From Helicobacter mustelae (GTDB taxonomy: Bacteria > Campylobacterota > Campylobacteria > Campylobacterales > Helicobacteraceae), in assembly GCF_900476215.1 (NCBI RefSeq), contig NZ_LS483446.1:1240001-1304000 (forward strand): 64,000 bases of DNA, written 5' to 3'. The notes beneath the pieces are model-generated. The model worked only from the letters and a program-made list of their open reading frames with translations, searched no databases and was not told the DNA's origin. How positions within the stretch are numbered: the first letter of the stretch is position 1; each line of letters opens with the position of its first letter. Shown piece after piece: positions 1 to 9,264 of this stretch. A program made the translations under genes and the position numbers.

Positions 1-2
1 TA

Positions 3-548
3 GAAAAAATTGGAAATTTGCCCCGTGCGGTCCTTGAAGATAAACATTCCCTGCGGGATTTTTTGCAAAAACAAGGCATCAAGCTAGAAGCCCAGATGGG
101 TTATGGCAAGCTTTTGAGCGAAGCCTTTGATACATTTGTCGAGCACAAGCTCATTCATCCAACCTTCATCACAGACTATCCCATTGATATCAGCCCGCTA
201 GCCAGGAGAAATGATCAAAATCCCCAAATTGCCGATCGCTTTGAGTTGTTTATCGGAGGCAAAGAGATCTCCAATGGATTTAGCGAGCTCAATGACCCCA
301 TCGATCAATTTGAACGCTTTAAGCAGCAGGTCAGAGAAAAGGATGCAGGCGATGAAGAGGCCCAGTATATGGATGAAGATTATGTATGGGCACTTGGATA
401 TGGAATGCCTCCCACAGCAGGGCAAGGCATCGGGATTGATCGCTTGATCATGCTTTTTACCGGGGCCAAAACCATTAAAGATGTGATTTTATTCCCTGCA
501 ATGAAGCCTACAAGAAATCATTTTGAACCAAATGAACAAAATAGCTGA
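3..548 (+). CDS. lysS: Lysyl-tRNA synthetase, C-terminal part (5' end outside window)
   Basis: This is the C-terminal third of a class II lysyl-tRNA synthetase, which charges tRNA-Lys in the cytoplasm. The reading frame is open from base 3 to the TGA at 546-548, so the gene continues off the left edge. Visible family landmarks are HPTFITDYP, a SPLAR segment, the [13 protein letters not shown] stretch of the ATP/lysine site and the class II motif 3 sequence GQGIGIDRL about 35 residues before the end. It is followed after 27 bases by glyA, the same order as known in H. pylori, so the two are probably co-transcribed. The family call is secure; the missing N-terminus cannot be judged. Confidence 0.96.
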   Translation, partial: EKIGNLPRAVLEDKHSLRDFLQKQGIKLEAQMGYGKLLSEAFDTFVEHKLIHPTFITDYPIDISPLARRNDQNPQIADRFELFIGGKEISNGFSELNDPIDQFERFKQQVREKDAGDEEAQYMDEDYVWALGYGMPPTAGQGIGIDRLIMLFTGAKTIKDVILFPAMKPTRNHFEPNEQNS

Positions 549-575
549 GTAAGAGAAAATCCAAAAGGGGCAAAC

Positions 576-1823
576 ATGTATCATTTAGAACAAAGCGACA
601 AAGAAGTATTTGCAAGCATACAAAGGGAGTTTGAAAGGCAAACCCATCATTTAGAGATGATTGCTAGTGAGAATTATACTTTCCCCAGCGTAATGGAGGC
701 AACAGGCAGCATCCTGACCAATAAATATGCTGAGGGCTACCCGGGGAAGCGCTATTACAGCGGTTGTGATTTTGTCGATGAGATCGAAACTCTTGCAATT
801 GAGCGCGCTAAAAAACTCTTTGGATGCAATTTTGCCAATGTCCAACCCCATGCAGGATCTCAAGCCAACGCCGCAGTCTATGCAGCATTACTAAAGCCCT
901 ATGACAAGATCTTGGGAATGGATTTGAGTCATGGTGGCCACCTTACTCATGGCGCCAAGGTCAGCACCAGCGGCCAGAATTATCAGAGTTTTTTTTATGG
1001 CGTGGAGCTAGATGGCAGGATTGATTATGACAAAGTCGCAGAGTCTGCAAAACTCATCAAACCTCAGCTCATCATCTGTGGTTTTTCCGCCTATACCAGG
1101 GAATTGGATTTCAAAAAATTCCGCGAAATCGCAGATAGTGTGGGAGCCATACTCATGGGGGACATCGCGCATGTAGCAGGGCTTGTGGTCGCAGATGAAT
1201 ATCCCAATCCCTTCCCCCATTGCCATGTGGTTACCACGACCACGCACAAGACATTGCGAGGACCGCGCGGAGGAATGATTTTATGTAATGATGAGGAAAT
1301 CGCACAAAAAATCAACAAGGCCGTATTCCCTGGAACCCAGGGTGGTCCTTTGTTGCATATTATCGCAGGCAAGGCGGTGGGATTTGGAGAGAATCTCAAA
1401 CCAGAATGGAAGCTCTATGCCAAGCAGGTAAAAAGCAATATCAAAGCTATGGCAAAAGTTTTGATAGAAAGAGGTTATGAGCTAGTGAGCGGTGGGACAG
1501 ACAATCATCTCATTTTGATGAGCTTTTTGAATAGAGAATTTAGCGGCAAGGATGCAGATGCAGCATTGGCCAATGCAGGCATCACAGTGAACAAAAATAC
1601 CGTTCCAGGAGAAACGCGAAGCCCCTTTGTCACCAGTGGCATCCGCCTGGGCTCTCCTGCACTCACTGCCAGAGGCATGAAGGAAGGCGAATTTATTTGG
1701 ATTGCAAATAAAATTGCTGATATCCTCGAACATATCAAGGACACAGAACTCCAAAAGAAAATCCAAAAAGAGATTTATGAACTCAATGCAAAATTCCCAC
1801 TTTATGACCAACCGATCTTTTAG
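576..1823 (+). CDS. glyA: Serine hydroxymethyltransferase
   Basis: This PLP enzyme interconverts serine and glycine while loading one-carbon units on tetrahydrofolate. It has 415 residues, the usual family length. The PLP-binding lysine is K225 in the signature [16 protein letters not shown]; the [10 protein letters not shown] segment (117-126) and the ENYTFPS N-terminal motif are also typical. The ATG at 576 is preceded by a GGGGC-like ribosome site. The gene follows lysS by 27 bases and is followed after 56 bases by a SPOR-domain protein, so a lysS-glyA-SPOR transcript is likely. Nothing unusual is seen. Confidence 0.97.
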   Translation: MYHLEQSDKEVFASIQREFERQTHHLEMIASENYTFPSVMEATGSILTNKYAEGYPGKRYYSGCDFVDEIETLAIERAKKLFGCNFANVQPHAGSQANAAVYAALLKPYDKILGMDLSHGGHLTHGAKVSTSGQNYQSFFYGVELDGRIDYDKVAESAKLIKPQLIICGFSAYTRELDFKKFREIADSVGAILMGDIAHVAGLVVADEYPNPFPHCHVVTTTTHKTLRGPRGGMILCNDEEIAQKINKAVFPGTQGGPLLHIIAGKAVGFGENLKPEWKLYAKQVKSNIKAMAKVLIERGYELVSGGTDNHLILMSFLNREFSGKDADAALANAGITVNKNTVPGETRSPFVTSGIRLGSPALTARGMKEGEFIWIANKIADILEHIKDTELQKKIQKEIYELNAKFPLYDQPIF

Positions 1824-1879
1824 GGAATAAGATGGGATTTTGCTTTGACACAATGAAATTTTTATAAAAAGGAGAAAAA

Positions 1880-2635
1880 ATGGAAGAAATGGATTTCAAA
1901 GAAACACTGGATACAACAAAAAAGAAGAAAACACAAAATGTGGTCTTGGGTGTGGTGGCAGTGATTGCCATATTAGTGATTTTGCTAATCATCTGGTCTT
2001 TTACACATTCTAACCCCAAAGAGCAAGCCCTAGAGCAGCCACAGGAAAATACAAACTCCTTGCTAGCAGATAATCAACCAAGCAGCACCACCCAAAATCC
2101 AAGCTCAGAATACGACAGCTTTGATAAAATCGTCAATGAAATGAAGGATGCCAATACCCCAGAAAGCACGCCCGTAGCAGCGGCAAAAACCCCAGATGCA
2201 AAGGATGACAAAGAGCTCTCTAAAGATTCCTCTACGCAAAGCTATACCCCAGGACATGCAGCAGATGCAAAGCATGCCATGCATGACAAGACTCAGACCT
2301 CAAACCACTTGGCACAAAAAATAACCCCATCCCCAGAGCATGTAAAAAAATCCCCTGCAAAAAAGAAACGTGCAGCTAAGAGTTTTGATTCTTTGAGTTT
2401 GCAAAAAGCCACAGCAGGATCCTATCTACAAATGGGTGCATTTGCTAAACAGCCTAATAAAACCATGCAAAACACTCTTATGCATCATGATTTTAGAACC
2501 CTTGAATTCACCGATCATGAGGGTCAAAAGCTCACCAAATATCTCATCGGCCCATTCAAATCTCGCAAACAAGCCGAGGATTACAAGCAGCAGCATCCTG
2601 AGCTGGCACATTCCATCTATTATGAAGTGAAATAA
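1880..2635 (+). CDS. Membrane-anchored SPOR-domain protein
   Basis: A bitopic inner-membrane protein of 251 residues. Residues 1-20 are cytoplasmic and lysine-rich, 21-43 form one hydrophobic helix (VVLGVVAVIAILVILLIIWS), 45-170 are a low-complexity Ser/Pro/Lys/Gln linker, and about 175-251 look like a SPOR domain (YLQMGAFAKQPNKT and YLIGPFKSRKQAEDY are the two half repeats). SPOR domains bind denuded septal peptidoglycan, so a division-site role is the natural inference. The start has a strong AAGGAG ribosome site. It sits downstream of lysS-glyA, where H. pylori also carries a membrane protein of unknown role. Confidence 0.8.
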   Translation: MEEMDFKETLDTTKKKKTQNVVLGVVAVIAILVILLIIWSFTHSNPKEQALEQPQENTNSLLADNQPSSTTQNPSSEYDSFDKIVNEMKDANTPESTPVAAAKTPDAKDDKELSKDSSTQSYTPGHAADAKHAMHDKTQTSNHLAQKITPSPEHVKKSPAKKKRAAKSFDSLSLQKATAGSYLQMGAFAKQPNKTMQNTLMHHDFRTLEFTDHEGQKLTKYLIGPFKSRKQAEDYKQQHPELAHSIYYEVK

Positions 2636-2641
2636 TTCCCA

Positions 2642-2662
2642 TCCTACCCTTCTTGGGTAGGA
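2642..2662 (+). terminator. Hairpin after the SPOR gene, possible transcription end
   Basis: TCCTACCC at 2642-2649 pairs perfectly with GGGTAGGA at 2655-2662 across a 5-base loop, seven bases after the stop codon of the SPOR gene. There is no run of T after it on either strand, so it is not a classical intrinsic terminator; it may be a 3'-end stabilising stem. Confidence 0.4.
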
Positions 2663-3389
2663 ATCCTCTCTGAAATAAAGCAAGTTCTCTTGATAAAACA
2701 ACCTCGAGATTTTACTGTGTGATCCCAGGGGGCTTCTAGCTTTTATTGTTTTTATCCCTGAGTTTCCCGCCTTTATCATTGGTATATTTTTTGGTCTTTG
2801 TTGCAAATTTCCCCCACCCCCCTCTTTGGTTTCTGGATTTTTTGGTGAATTTCTCTTTGAGCTTCCCTGTTGCCTCTCATTTTTTTCTCTAATCTTTGCT
2901 TCATAGAGGTTTAGCTTTTGTTTTTTTACTTCCCCTAGCTCTCTTTTAGCAGAGATAACAAGGATAGAAAAACCTCTGGATTTTACAAAAATACTCCACC
3001 AAAGAATCGCGCAAAACCTCAAAAAGCGCTAGAAAACACAGGGGCATAAAGAATCAAAATACGGACACAAAATCATGAAAACACAAATGCGACATGGAGA
3101 GCCTGGAAGATGGTGCAAATCACGGAGTGGGGTCAAAAAATTTTCAAGAATCTCACAAGAATTAAATGAGAAAAATCCCAGCAAAAAATCTCATAAAGCG
3201 CCACAAAAAATCACAAACAAAAAACCAATAATTCCACAAAAATTACAGATGAGGGAGTCTGAAAAAACCAAAAACATGCAAAAAACAAATTTAAACAATT
3301 TTAAGCAGTCGGGGTATAGCAGAGGCATGCAGATGTCTACATGCCAGACGAACTATTTCTATATACAATAAATTAAAAAAGGACTACCA
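2663..3389. other. Non-coding stretch of about 730 bases, no recognisable gene
   Basis: Open frames here do not look like proteins: the leftward frame that runs from 3022 back over the SPOR gene is Lys/Arg/Gly-rich with no family likeness, and the rightward frame 3075-3371 is a string of K, Q, S and N. No ribosome site precedes either. It may hold a decayed gene or the 3' trailer of the leftward tRNA operon. No RNA family (SRP RNA, tmRNA, RNase P, 6S) was recognised. Confidence 0.5.
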
Positions 3390-3477
3390 TGGCCGGGAGA
3401 GAGGGATTCGAACCCCCGGAGGTATTACCCTCAACGGTTTTCAAGACCGCCGCTTTCGACCACTCAGCCATCTCCCG
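3390..3477 (-). tRNA. tRNA-Ser (anticodon TGA)
   Basis: Read on the minus strand the gene starts CGGGAGA at 3477 and closes with TCTCCCG, discriminator G and an encoded CCA (3390-3392). The anticodon loop is CTTGAAA, giving anticodon TGA. The long variable arm expected of a class II serine tRNA is present. It is the last of four tRNAs in a leftward cluster. Confidence 0.96.
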
Positions 3478-3521
3478 ACAATAAACAATAAATAAAAAAC
3501 ACAGATGAAAAAAGAGACAGA

Positions 3522-3596
3522 TGGAGGCGACACCCAGATTCGAACTGGGGAATCAAGGCTTTGCAGGCCCATGCCTTACCACTTGGCTATGTCGCC
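3522..3596 (-). tRNA. tRNA-Cys (anticodon GCA)
   Basis: On the minus strand the acceptor GGCGACA (3596-3590) pairs with TGTCGCC, followed by T and an encoded CCA. The loop CTGCAAA gives anticodon GCA, and GTTCGAATC marks the T arm. The outermost pair of the anticodon stem appears to be U-U; the other positions pair. Confidence 0.95.
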
Positions 3597-3615
3597 ATCT
3601 TCGGCTAGGGGTGGA

Positions 3616-3702
3616 TGGTGCCCGGGGCCGGACTTGAACCGGCACGGAAGCAATTTCCGAGGGATTTTAAGTCCCTTGTGTCTACCATTCCACCACCCGG
3701 GC
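3616..3702 (-). tRNA. tRNA-Leu (anticodon TAA)
   Basis: On the minus strand the acceptor GCCCGGG (3702-3696) pairs with CCCGGGC, then A and encoded CCA. The loop CTTAAAA gives anticodon TAA, and a long variable arm fits a leucine tRNA. Only 19 bases separate it from tRNA-Cys. Confidence 0.96.
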
Positions 3703-3740
3703 GAAAATTTAGTAACTTCATCCCTAAATAAGATTACTAA

Positions 3741-3815
3741 TGGAGCGGGAAACGGGGATCGAACCCGCGGCCCCAACCTTGGCAAGGTTGTGCTCTACCA
3801 CTGAGCTATTCCCGC
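3741..3815 (-). tRNA. tRNA-Gly (anticodon GCC)
   Basis: On the minus strand GCGGGAA (3815-3809) pairs with TTCCCGC, then T and an encoded CCA. The loop TTGCCAA gives anticodon GCC. It is the first gene of the Gly-Leu-Cys-Ser cluster; the same cluster is known in H. pylori. Confidence 0.97.
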
Positions 3816-3834
3816 ATCGATTTTGTAGACCATA

Positions 3835-3843
3835 ATTCTAGCA
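3835..3843 (-). promoter_or_regulatory. Promoter -10 box of the tRNA cluster
   Basis: On the minus strand an extended -10 box TGCTAGAAT lies with its -10 hexamer at 3840-3835, 20 bases before the 5' end of tRNA-Gly, the right distance for a transcript start just upstream of the mature tRNA. Confidence 0.6.
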
Positions 3844-3893
3844 GCGCTTTTTTAAAAAATCAAGAAAAATCATGAAATCTTTTAAAAAACTAT

Positions 3894-3899
3894 TATAAT
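3894..3899 (+). promoter_or_regulatory. -10 box for the aminotransferase-murC operon
   Basis: TATAAT at 3894-3899, preceded by AT-rich sequence, is placed about 30 bases before the chosen start of the aminotransferase. No clear -35 box, which is usual for epsilonproteobacterial vegetative promoters. Confidence 0.5.
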
Positions 3900-3929
3900 T
3901 ACCAAAGCAAAACCCCACGGAGATTGATT

Positions 3930-5060
3930 TTGGAATTTCAACCCTATCCTTTTGAAAAACTCTCACAACTCATCCACTCCATCACTCCGCAAAAACCCAT
4001 CACCAAGCTCAGCATCGGCGAACCTCAATTCCCCACTCCCACAATCATCCAAGAAGCATTAAAAGACAATGCCCAAGATCTGCGCTACTATCCAAAAAGC
4101 AATGGAGAGACCTATCTCTATGAGGCATTGCAGGATTTTCTCTCTTATCGCTATAGTCTTTTGCTAGATAGAGAGCAAATCATCCCCACATTTGGCACGC
4201 GCGAGGTACTCTTTAATTTTCCGCTTTTTTTCCTTTCACGCTTTGTAAATCCCACCATCGCCTACCCCAATCCTTTTTATCAAATCTATGAGGGGGCAAG
4301 TATTGCTAGCAGAGCAGAAGTAATCCTCATGCATCTAAACCCTGATAATAACTTCACCCCCAGCCTCACAAAAGAGCAGATGCAAAGGGCAAATCTTGTC
4401 ATCTTAAACTCCCCTAATAACCCCACAGGAAGGACATTGAGCCTGGAAGAATTGATGGCATGGGTAGAACATGCACTCCATTATGATTTTGTTTTGCTCA
4501 ATGATGAATGCTACAGCGAAATCTACCAAAACACACCAAGTGCTGGAATTTTGGAGGCTTCTTGCAAAATGGGAAATAAGGAGTTTCAAAACATCTTATG
4601 TGTAAATTCCATCTCCAAACGTCTCTCTGCACCTGGTCTTAGGAGCGGGTTTATTGCAGGGGATCGCAGGATATTACAGCATTATCGCACCTATCGCACC
4701 TATCTGGGCTGCGCTATCCCAAATCCCTTGCAAAAGGCTGCAAGCATCGCGTGGAAAAGTCATGATGAAGCCAACAAAATCCGTCAAAAATATGCACAAA
4801 ATCTCAAAATCGCACAAGAACTCTTTAAAGAAACCCTCATCTTTCCCCATAGCTTTTATCTCTGGCTTTATGTGGGCAATGATCTAGAATTTTGCAAGGC
4901 CCTTTATGAAAAAGAGGGGATTTTGGTGCTTCCAGGCAGATTTTTGGGGAGGGAAGATGCGGGGGTGGGTTATGTGCGCATCGCACTTGTTTATGAGCCT
5001 GGGATCCTGCTGCCTATTTTGCAGCGTATCAAAAACTTTTTAGACAAAGGATCTTTTTGA
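3930..5060 (+). CDS. dapC: Succinyldiaminopimelate aminotransferase-like PLP enzyme
   Basis: A fold-type I aminotransferase of about 376 residues, probably making N-succinyl-diaminopimelate for lysine and peptidoglycan. Landmarks are NSPNNPTGR, the NDECYSE aspartate-tyrosine motif and the PLP lysine in SISKRLSAPGLRSG. The TTG at 3930 is preferred over the TTG at 3924 because the ribosome site CGGAGA (3918-3923) is six bases upstream of the former and touches the latter. The stop codon overlaps the murC start. Position beside murC supports a cell-wall role, but substrate specificity among dapC/aspartate-type enzymes cannot be read from sequence alone. Confidence 0.8.
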   Translation: MEFQPYPFEKLSQLIHSITPQKPITKLSIGEPQFPTPTIIQEALKDNAQDLRYYPKSNGETYLYEALQDFLSYRYSLLLDREQIIPTFGTREVLFNFPLFFLSRFVNPTIAYPNPFYQIYEGASIASRAEVILMHLNPDNNFTPSLTKEQMQRANLVILNSPNNPTGRTLSLEELMAWVEHALHYDFVLLNDECYSEIYQNTPSAGILEASCKMGNKEFQNILCVNSISKRLSAPGLRSGFIAGDRRILQHYRTYRTYLGCAIPNPLQKAASIAWKSHDEANKIRQKYAQNLKIAQELFKETLIFPHSFYLWLYVGNDLEFCKALYEKEGILVLPGRFLGREDAGVGYVRIALVYEPGILLPILQRIKNFLDKGSF

Positions 5061-6379
5061 AACAACTCAAAAATCTAAAAATCCATCTCATTGGCATCGG
5101 GGGCATCGGGATCTCTGGGATCGCACGCTATCTCAAAGCACAGGGCGCAATCGTGAGTGGAAGCGACATCTCTCCTAGCAAGCTTACAAAAGAGCTGCAA
5201 AATCAAGGCATCCCCATCACCATCCCTCATAACAAATCCTCCATCTCCAACCAAGACCTCATCATCCATTCTGCAATCATCCCTCCAAACAACATCGAAA
5301 TCCTAGAAGCCCAAAGCAAAAATATTCCCATTCTTTCGCGCAAGGATGCGTTGAAATTAATCCTAGCCCAAAAAAAGGTCATCAGCGTATGCGGAGCCCA
5401 TGGCAAAAGCACCACAAGTGCGATGCTAAGCAGCATTTTTCCACATTATGGAGCAATCATTGGGGCCGTGAGCAAAGAATTTGGATCCAATGTGAGAGAG
5501 AGTGCAAATGAGGGGATTATCTTTGAGGCAGATGAATCTGACAAAAGCTTTCTTAACTCCAATCCCCACTATGCAATCGTCACAAATGCCGAACTTGAGC
5601 ACATGCAAAGCTATGACTACAGCATTGAGCTTTTTCATCAAGCCTACCGAGATTTTCTAGGGCTTGCAAAAACTGCATTCATTAATAGCGATGATCCTTT
5701 TTTGGCTACGCTAAAGCACAAACACATCCCCCTCTCCCCCTCCAAAGATATTACAGATATCAGCTTTTTCCTGCGCAATGATGAACCCTTTTGCAAATTC
5801 ATCCTTAGAGACTTGGGAGAGTTTGAAGTCTGGGGGCTTGGCGGCCACACTGCTGCTAACGCCGCGATGGCCATCCTTTGTGCAGCTCAAGAATTAGACA
5901 TTCCCACCATCAGAGAAAATCTTAAAAATTTTGCAGGCATCAAAAAGCGCTTTGACATCATTCAAAAGCAAGGGCCCTGCATCATCGATGATTACGCCCA
6001 TCATCCCACAGAAATCATCGCTACACTCAATGCCGCCAAAGATTATACCATGCTAAAGGGCCATCATCAAATCACAGCCATTTGGCAGCCCCACAAATTT
6101 AGCCGCCTAAAAGACAATTTGGAAGCCTTTCAAGGGGCTTTTGATAATTGCACACAACTCATCATCCTGCCCACTTATCGCGCAGGAGAAGAGGAGATGT
6201 TTTTTGATATGCCCAAACTTTTTGCGCGCTACAATCCTATAATGGCAAGCCATATCAAACGTGATGGTATGAAAATATTGGTCTATCAAGGCCAAAAACT
6301 TCTAAAGATTTTAGAAAAGGAGCTTGTGATTGGAATGGGTGCTGGAGATATTACCTATCAAATCAGAGGTGAGAAATAA
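5057..6379 (+). CDS. murC: UDP-N-acetylmuramate--L-alanine ligase
   Basis: MurC adds L-alanine to UDP-MurNAc, the first step of the peptidoglycan stem peptide. The protein has 440 residues: an N-terminal Rossmann domain with GIGGIGISGIARYL (13-26), the ATP-binding loop GAHGKSTTSAM at about 113-123, a central ligase domain and a C-terminal domain (IIDDYAHHPTEI). It begins with TTG at 5057, overlapping the upstream stop (TTGA), which implies translational coupling. Its last base is the A of the next gene's ATG. Confidence 0.96.
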   Translation: MKQLKNLKIHLIGIGGIGISGIARYLKAQGAIVSGSDISPSKLTKELQNQGIPITIPHNKSSISNQDLIIHSAIIPPNNIEILEAQSKNIPILSRKDALKLILAQKKVISVCGAHGKSTTSAMLSSIFPHYGAIIGAVSKEFGSNVRESANEGIIFEADESDKSFLNSNPHYAIVTNAELEHMQSYDYSIELFHQAYRDFLGLAKTAFINSDDPFLATLKHKHIPLSPSKDITDISFFLRNDEPFCKFILRDLGEFEVWGLGGHTAANAAMAILCAAQELDIPTIRENLKNFAGIKKRFDIIQKQGPCIIDDYAHHPTEIIATLNAAKDYTMLKGHHQITAIWQPHKFSRLKDNLEAFQGAFDNCTQLIILPTYRAGEEEMFFDMPKLFARYNPIMASHIKRDGMKILVYQGQKLLKILEKELVIGMGAGDITYQIRGEK

Positions 6380-6777
6380 TGACTTTATTACCCATCATCC
6401 TTGTGGTGTTTCTGGCCATTTTTTTGCTTTTTTTGATCCTCAAAGACTTTGGTGCCATCAGCAAAAAACAAAAGTTTTTGAGCCTCTTTGCCCTACTTAC
6501 TTTTGGCATCCTCATTGGAATTTATGCCTACAACAAAAGCCAAATGGACAAAAAGGTCTATCTTTTGCAAATGAGTTTTTTGCGTGGGGAAAATCTTTCT
6601 TGTGGAAAGAATCTCATCAGTGTCAAAGATTTCAATCTCTCCACCGGGACGCTGACCCTCATTGGCAAAGAGAACTCTCCTGCAAGAAATATCGTATATT
6701 CCCTAAAGGATTGCGATCTGACCAAGAAAACCAGCCCTGCACTGGAAAATCTACAAGAACAATTAGAAAAAGACTAG
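6379..6777 (+). CDS. Small membrane protein of unknown role between murC and mutS2
   Basis: A protein of 132 residues with two hydrophobic segments (about 3-22 and 33-50) separated by a short basic loop, and a soluble C-terminal part of about 80 residues containing two cysteines. It overlaps murC by one base and ends seven bases before mutS2, so it is made from the same transcript. H. pylori has an uncharacterised gene at the same place. No domain is recognised. Confidence 0.8.
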   Translation: MTLLPIILVVFLAIFLLFLILKDFGAISKKQKFLSLFALLTFGILIGIYAYNKSQMDKKVYLLQMSFLRGENLSCGKNLISVKDFNLSTGTLTLIGKENSPARNIVYSLKDCDLTKKTSPALENLQEQLEKD

Positions 6778-6784
6778 GTGGCAA

Positions 6785-9001
6785 ATGCAGCAATCCCTCC
6801 TAAAAGTTTTGGACTTACAGGATTTTATCGACAAGCTCACTGCCCTCTTTGCTAGGCCCAAGGATTTTTTGCTTACGGGAGATAGGCATCTGATTTTTCA
6901 TTATATTGAGGAATTGGATGGGCTAAATTTCCATGCACCCAGCGCAGTAAAAAACCTAGATAGCGCACTGCAAATCCTGAAAAAATTTGGCACGCTAAAA
7001 CTCTATGAAATCTTTGAATTTGTCAAAATCCTGCGTTATTTTCTCTATCTCAAAAATCAAAAAGAGATGCAAAACACTCTACATTTCTCAAAATATTTGC
7101 AAAAAATTCAAATCCCCGCTCCCATTCTTGAGATTTGCTCCTATTTTCATGCGCATTTACAAATCAAAGAGGGGATCTTTGAAGAGCTTGATAGCCTCGA
7201 GCAATCCCTAAAGCGCCAGAAAAAAAATATGCAGCAGTCCCTAGAGCTGCTTTTGCAATCTGCAAAAATCCGTCCCTATCTTGCAGATACACAAATCCAC
7301 TTCATCAATCAAACCCAAACCCTGCTGCTAAAACCAGGCTTCCAGCATGTCCTCAAAGGAGTGGTTTTGCAGCGTTCACAAAATGGGTATTTTTATTTGC
7401 TTCCTGATGAAATCAAGGCGATTTATCAAAAAATCCAAGAAATAGAAAATCTCATCGAGCAGACCCTCTATGAGATTTGCAAAAAGATCTGCATCACCTT
7501 CAATAAGCATCTTTCTTTTTTGCAATTCCTCAACAAAGAATTTGACAAAATCGATCACATCCAAGCAAGAATCTTTTTTGCCAAGCAATATAATTTGCAA
7601 TTCATCCTGCCGCAATACAAAGACTCCCAAATCATTTTGCGAGATTTCGCCCATCCCATTTTGACCAATCCCAAACATATCCAGCTAGATTTTAATAAAC
7701 AGCTTTTGCTCATCACTGGAGTCAATGCCGGCGGGAAGACGATGCTGCTTAAATCCATCTTGAGCGCGGTGTTTCTTGCCAAACATCTCATTCCCTTCAA
7801 AATCAATGCCAGTCATTCCAAAATTCCGCATTTCAAAAATATTTTTGCCATCATCTCTGATCCACAAAATAGCAAAAATGATATTTCTACTTTTGCGGGC
7901 AGGATGTTAGATTTTTCTCACATCTTGCAGGAGAAAGAAATGATTCTAGGCATTGATGAGATCGAGCTTGGCACAGATGCCGATGAGGCAGCAAGTCTCT
8001 ATAAGGCATTATTAGAAAATCTTTTGCAAAAGGGGGCAAAAATCATTGTTACTACACATCACAAGCGCTTGGCAGCGATGATGGCCAATGATGCTAGGAT
8101 TGAGCTTTGTGCTGCAATCTATGATGAAGCGCGCCAAAAACCCACATTTGAATTCCTCCATGGCAGCATTGGCAAAAGCTATGCCTTTGAGACTGCCAGA
8201 CGCTATAAAATCCCCCTTAATCTCATTGAAGAGGCGCAGAAAAATTATGGAGAGGACAAAGAAAAACTCAATATTTTGATCGAAAAATCCGCACAATTAG
8301 AAATAACTCTGCAGCAAAAAATCAAAGAATGCCAGGCAAAAATCCTACTCTATGAAAAAAAAGAACAGGCCCTAGAGGATCTCAAAGAGGAGCAAAAAAA
8401 CGCCTATGCAAGAGAAAAAAGCAAGCTAGAAAATATCTACAATCAAGCCCTAAAAGCACTCAAGCTCGAGCTCAAAGAAAAACAATCCCAAGACATTCAC
8501 CGCTCCATCAATCATGCCAACAAAATCCTAGCCCAACAAAAGTCCATCAAACAAGAAACCCCCAAAACAAAGGCTTTCACAATCCACCAACGTGTAAAAT
8601 ACAAGCAAGCAAAAGGCCAGATCCTCTCTCTACTAAAAGATCGGGCACTCATTGAGCTTGATGAGGGAATGCGCCTAAAAGTGCCCCTTGCCCTACTAAA
8701 ACCCCTAGGAAAAGAGCCCCCAGAGCTCAAAACAAAAACCAAAATTCCTCTGCCAAAAAGTGGAAATGTGCATTTGGATCTCCATGGGATGCGTGCAGAA
8801 GAGGCCATAGAGAGGCTTGATCAATTCCTCTCTGACTGCCTGCTTTTGGGATTTGATGAAATATTGGTCTATCATGGCATTGGCACAGGCGTGCTAGCAA
8901 AAGTAGTACGTGATTTCCTCTCCACTCACCCAAAGGTTTTGCATTTTGAAGATGCTCCCACCAGGCTTGGTGGGCTTGGTGCAAAAATTATAAAACTCTA
9001 A
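6785..9001 (+). CDS. mutS2: MutS2 ATPase with Smr nuclease domain
   Basis: MutS2 binds branched DNA; in Helicobacter it suppresses homologous recombination, and in other bacteria it also rescues collided ribosomes. The 738-residue protein has a MutS core, a P-loop GVNAGGKTML at about 313-322, a Walker B region EMILGIDEIELGTDADEAAS near 380-400, a long coiled coil at about 490-600 and a C-terminal Smr domain starting VHLDLHGMRAEEA near 660. The mismatch-recognition domains of true MutS are absent, as expected. It closes the aminotransferase-murC operon. Confidence 0.95.
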   Translation: MQQSLLKVLDLQDFIDKLTALFARPKDFLLTGDRHLIFHYIEELDGLNFHAPSAVKNLDSALQILKKFGTLKLYEIFEFVKILRYFLYLKNQKEMQNTLHFSKYLQKIQIPAPILEICSYFHAHLQIKEGIFEELDSLEQSLKRQKKNMQQSLELLLQSAKIRPYLADTQIHFINQTQTLLLKPGFQHVLKGVVLQRSQNGYFYLLPDEIKAIYQKIQEIENLIEQTLYEICKKICITFNKHLSFLQFLNKEFDKIDHIQARIFFAKQYNLQFILPQYKDSQIILRDFAHPILTNPKHIQLDFNKQLLLITGVNAGGKTMLLKSILSAVFLAKHLIPFKINASHSKIPHFKNIFAIISDPQNSKNDISTFAGRMLDFSHILQEKEMILGIDEIELGTDADEAASLYKALLENLLQKGAKIIVTTHHKRLAAMMANDARIELCAAIYDEARQKPTFEFLHGSIGKSYAFETARRYKIPLNLIEEAQKNYGEDKEKLNILIEKSAQLEITLQQKIKECQAKILLYEKKEQALEDLKEEQKNAYAREKSKLENIYNQALKALKLELKEKQSQDIHRSINHANKILAQQKSIKQETPKTKAFTIHQRVKYKQAKGQILSLLKDRALIELDEGMRLKVPLALLKPLGKEPPELKTKTKIPLPKSGNVHLDLHGMRAEEAIERLDQFLSDCLLLGFDEILVYHGIGTGVLAKVVRDFLSTHPKVLHFEDAPTRLGGLGAKIIKL

Positions 9002-9010
9002 ATTTTTGGC

Positions 9011-9016
9011 TATAAT
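9011..9016 (+). promoter_or_regulatory. -10 box 250 bases upstream of minD
   Basis: GGCTATAAT contains a perfect TATAAT at 9011-9016, ten bases after the mutS2 stop. A transcript from here would carry a leader of about 240 bases before minD. Confidence 0.55.
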
Positions 9017-9022
9017 TCACAG

Positions 9023-9264
9023 AATTTTCTCACATGCAATGGAGAGAGGATGAGGGTTTTGGGCCGATGGTGCTTTTGAGAAAAAAGGGCATTTTGCAGG
9101 AATTTGCAGCCCAGTTTCTGCGGGAAAAAAGCTGGGGCATGCGTGCGCATAAAGCACCAAAATTTCTCAAATCATCTCATCAAAACCACTAGCCAGGATT
9201 TGCAGGGAAGAATTTACAAAAATCCTCCCAAAACAAACAAACATCTCAGAAAATAGGAAGGAAA
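9023..9264 (+). ncRNA. Candidate structured leader or small RNA before minD
   Basis: No convincing frame is present between mutS2 and minD. The stretch contains GGTGCTTT (9069-9076) complementary to AAAGCACC (9151-9158), and the adjoining TTTGAGAAA (9075-9083) complementary to TTTCTCAAA (9163-9171). The two pairings share bases and cross, so only one can form at a time. Inside lies a short stem CCCAG (9110-9114) with CTGGG (9132-9136). It could be a regulated leader of the min operon or a free small RNA; no known family is recognised. Confidence 0.35.

Noticed and set aside
2426-3022. Leftward open frame of 198 codons
   Set aside because: Half of it is antisense to the SPOR gene; the rest is Lys/Gly-rich, with no ribosome site and no family likeness.
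3075-3371. Rightward open frame of 98 codons before the tRNAs
   Set aside because: Low-complexity K/Q/S/N composition, no ribosome site, ends next to the tRNA-Ser 3' trailer.
9023-9264. Known RNA (SRP RNA, 6S, tmRNA, RNase P) before minD
   Set aside because: The conserved core sequences of these RNAs are absent, so only an unnamed structured leader is proposed.
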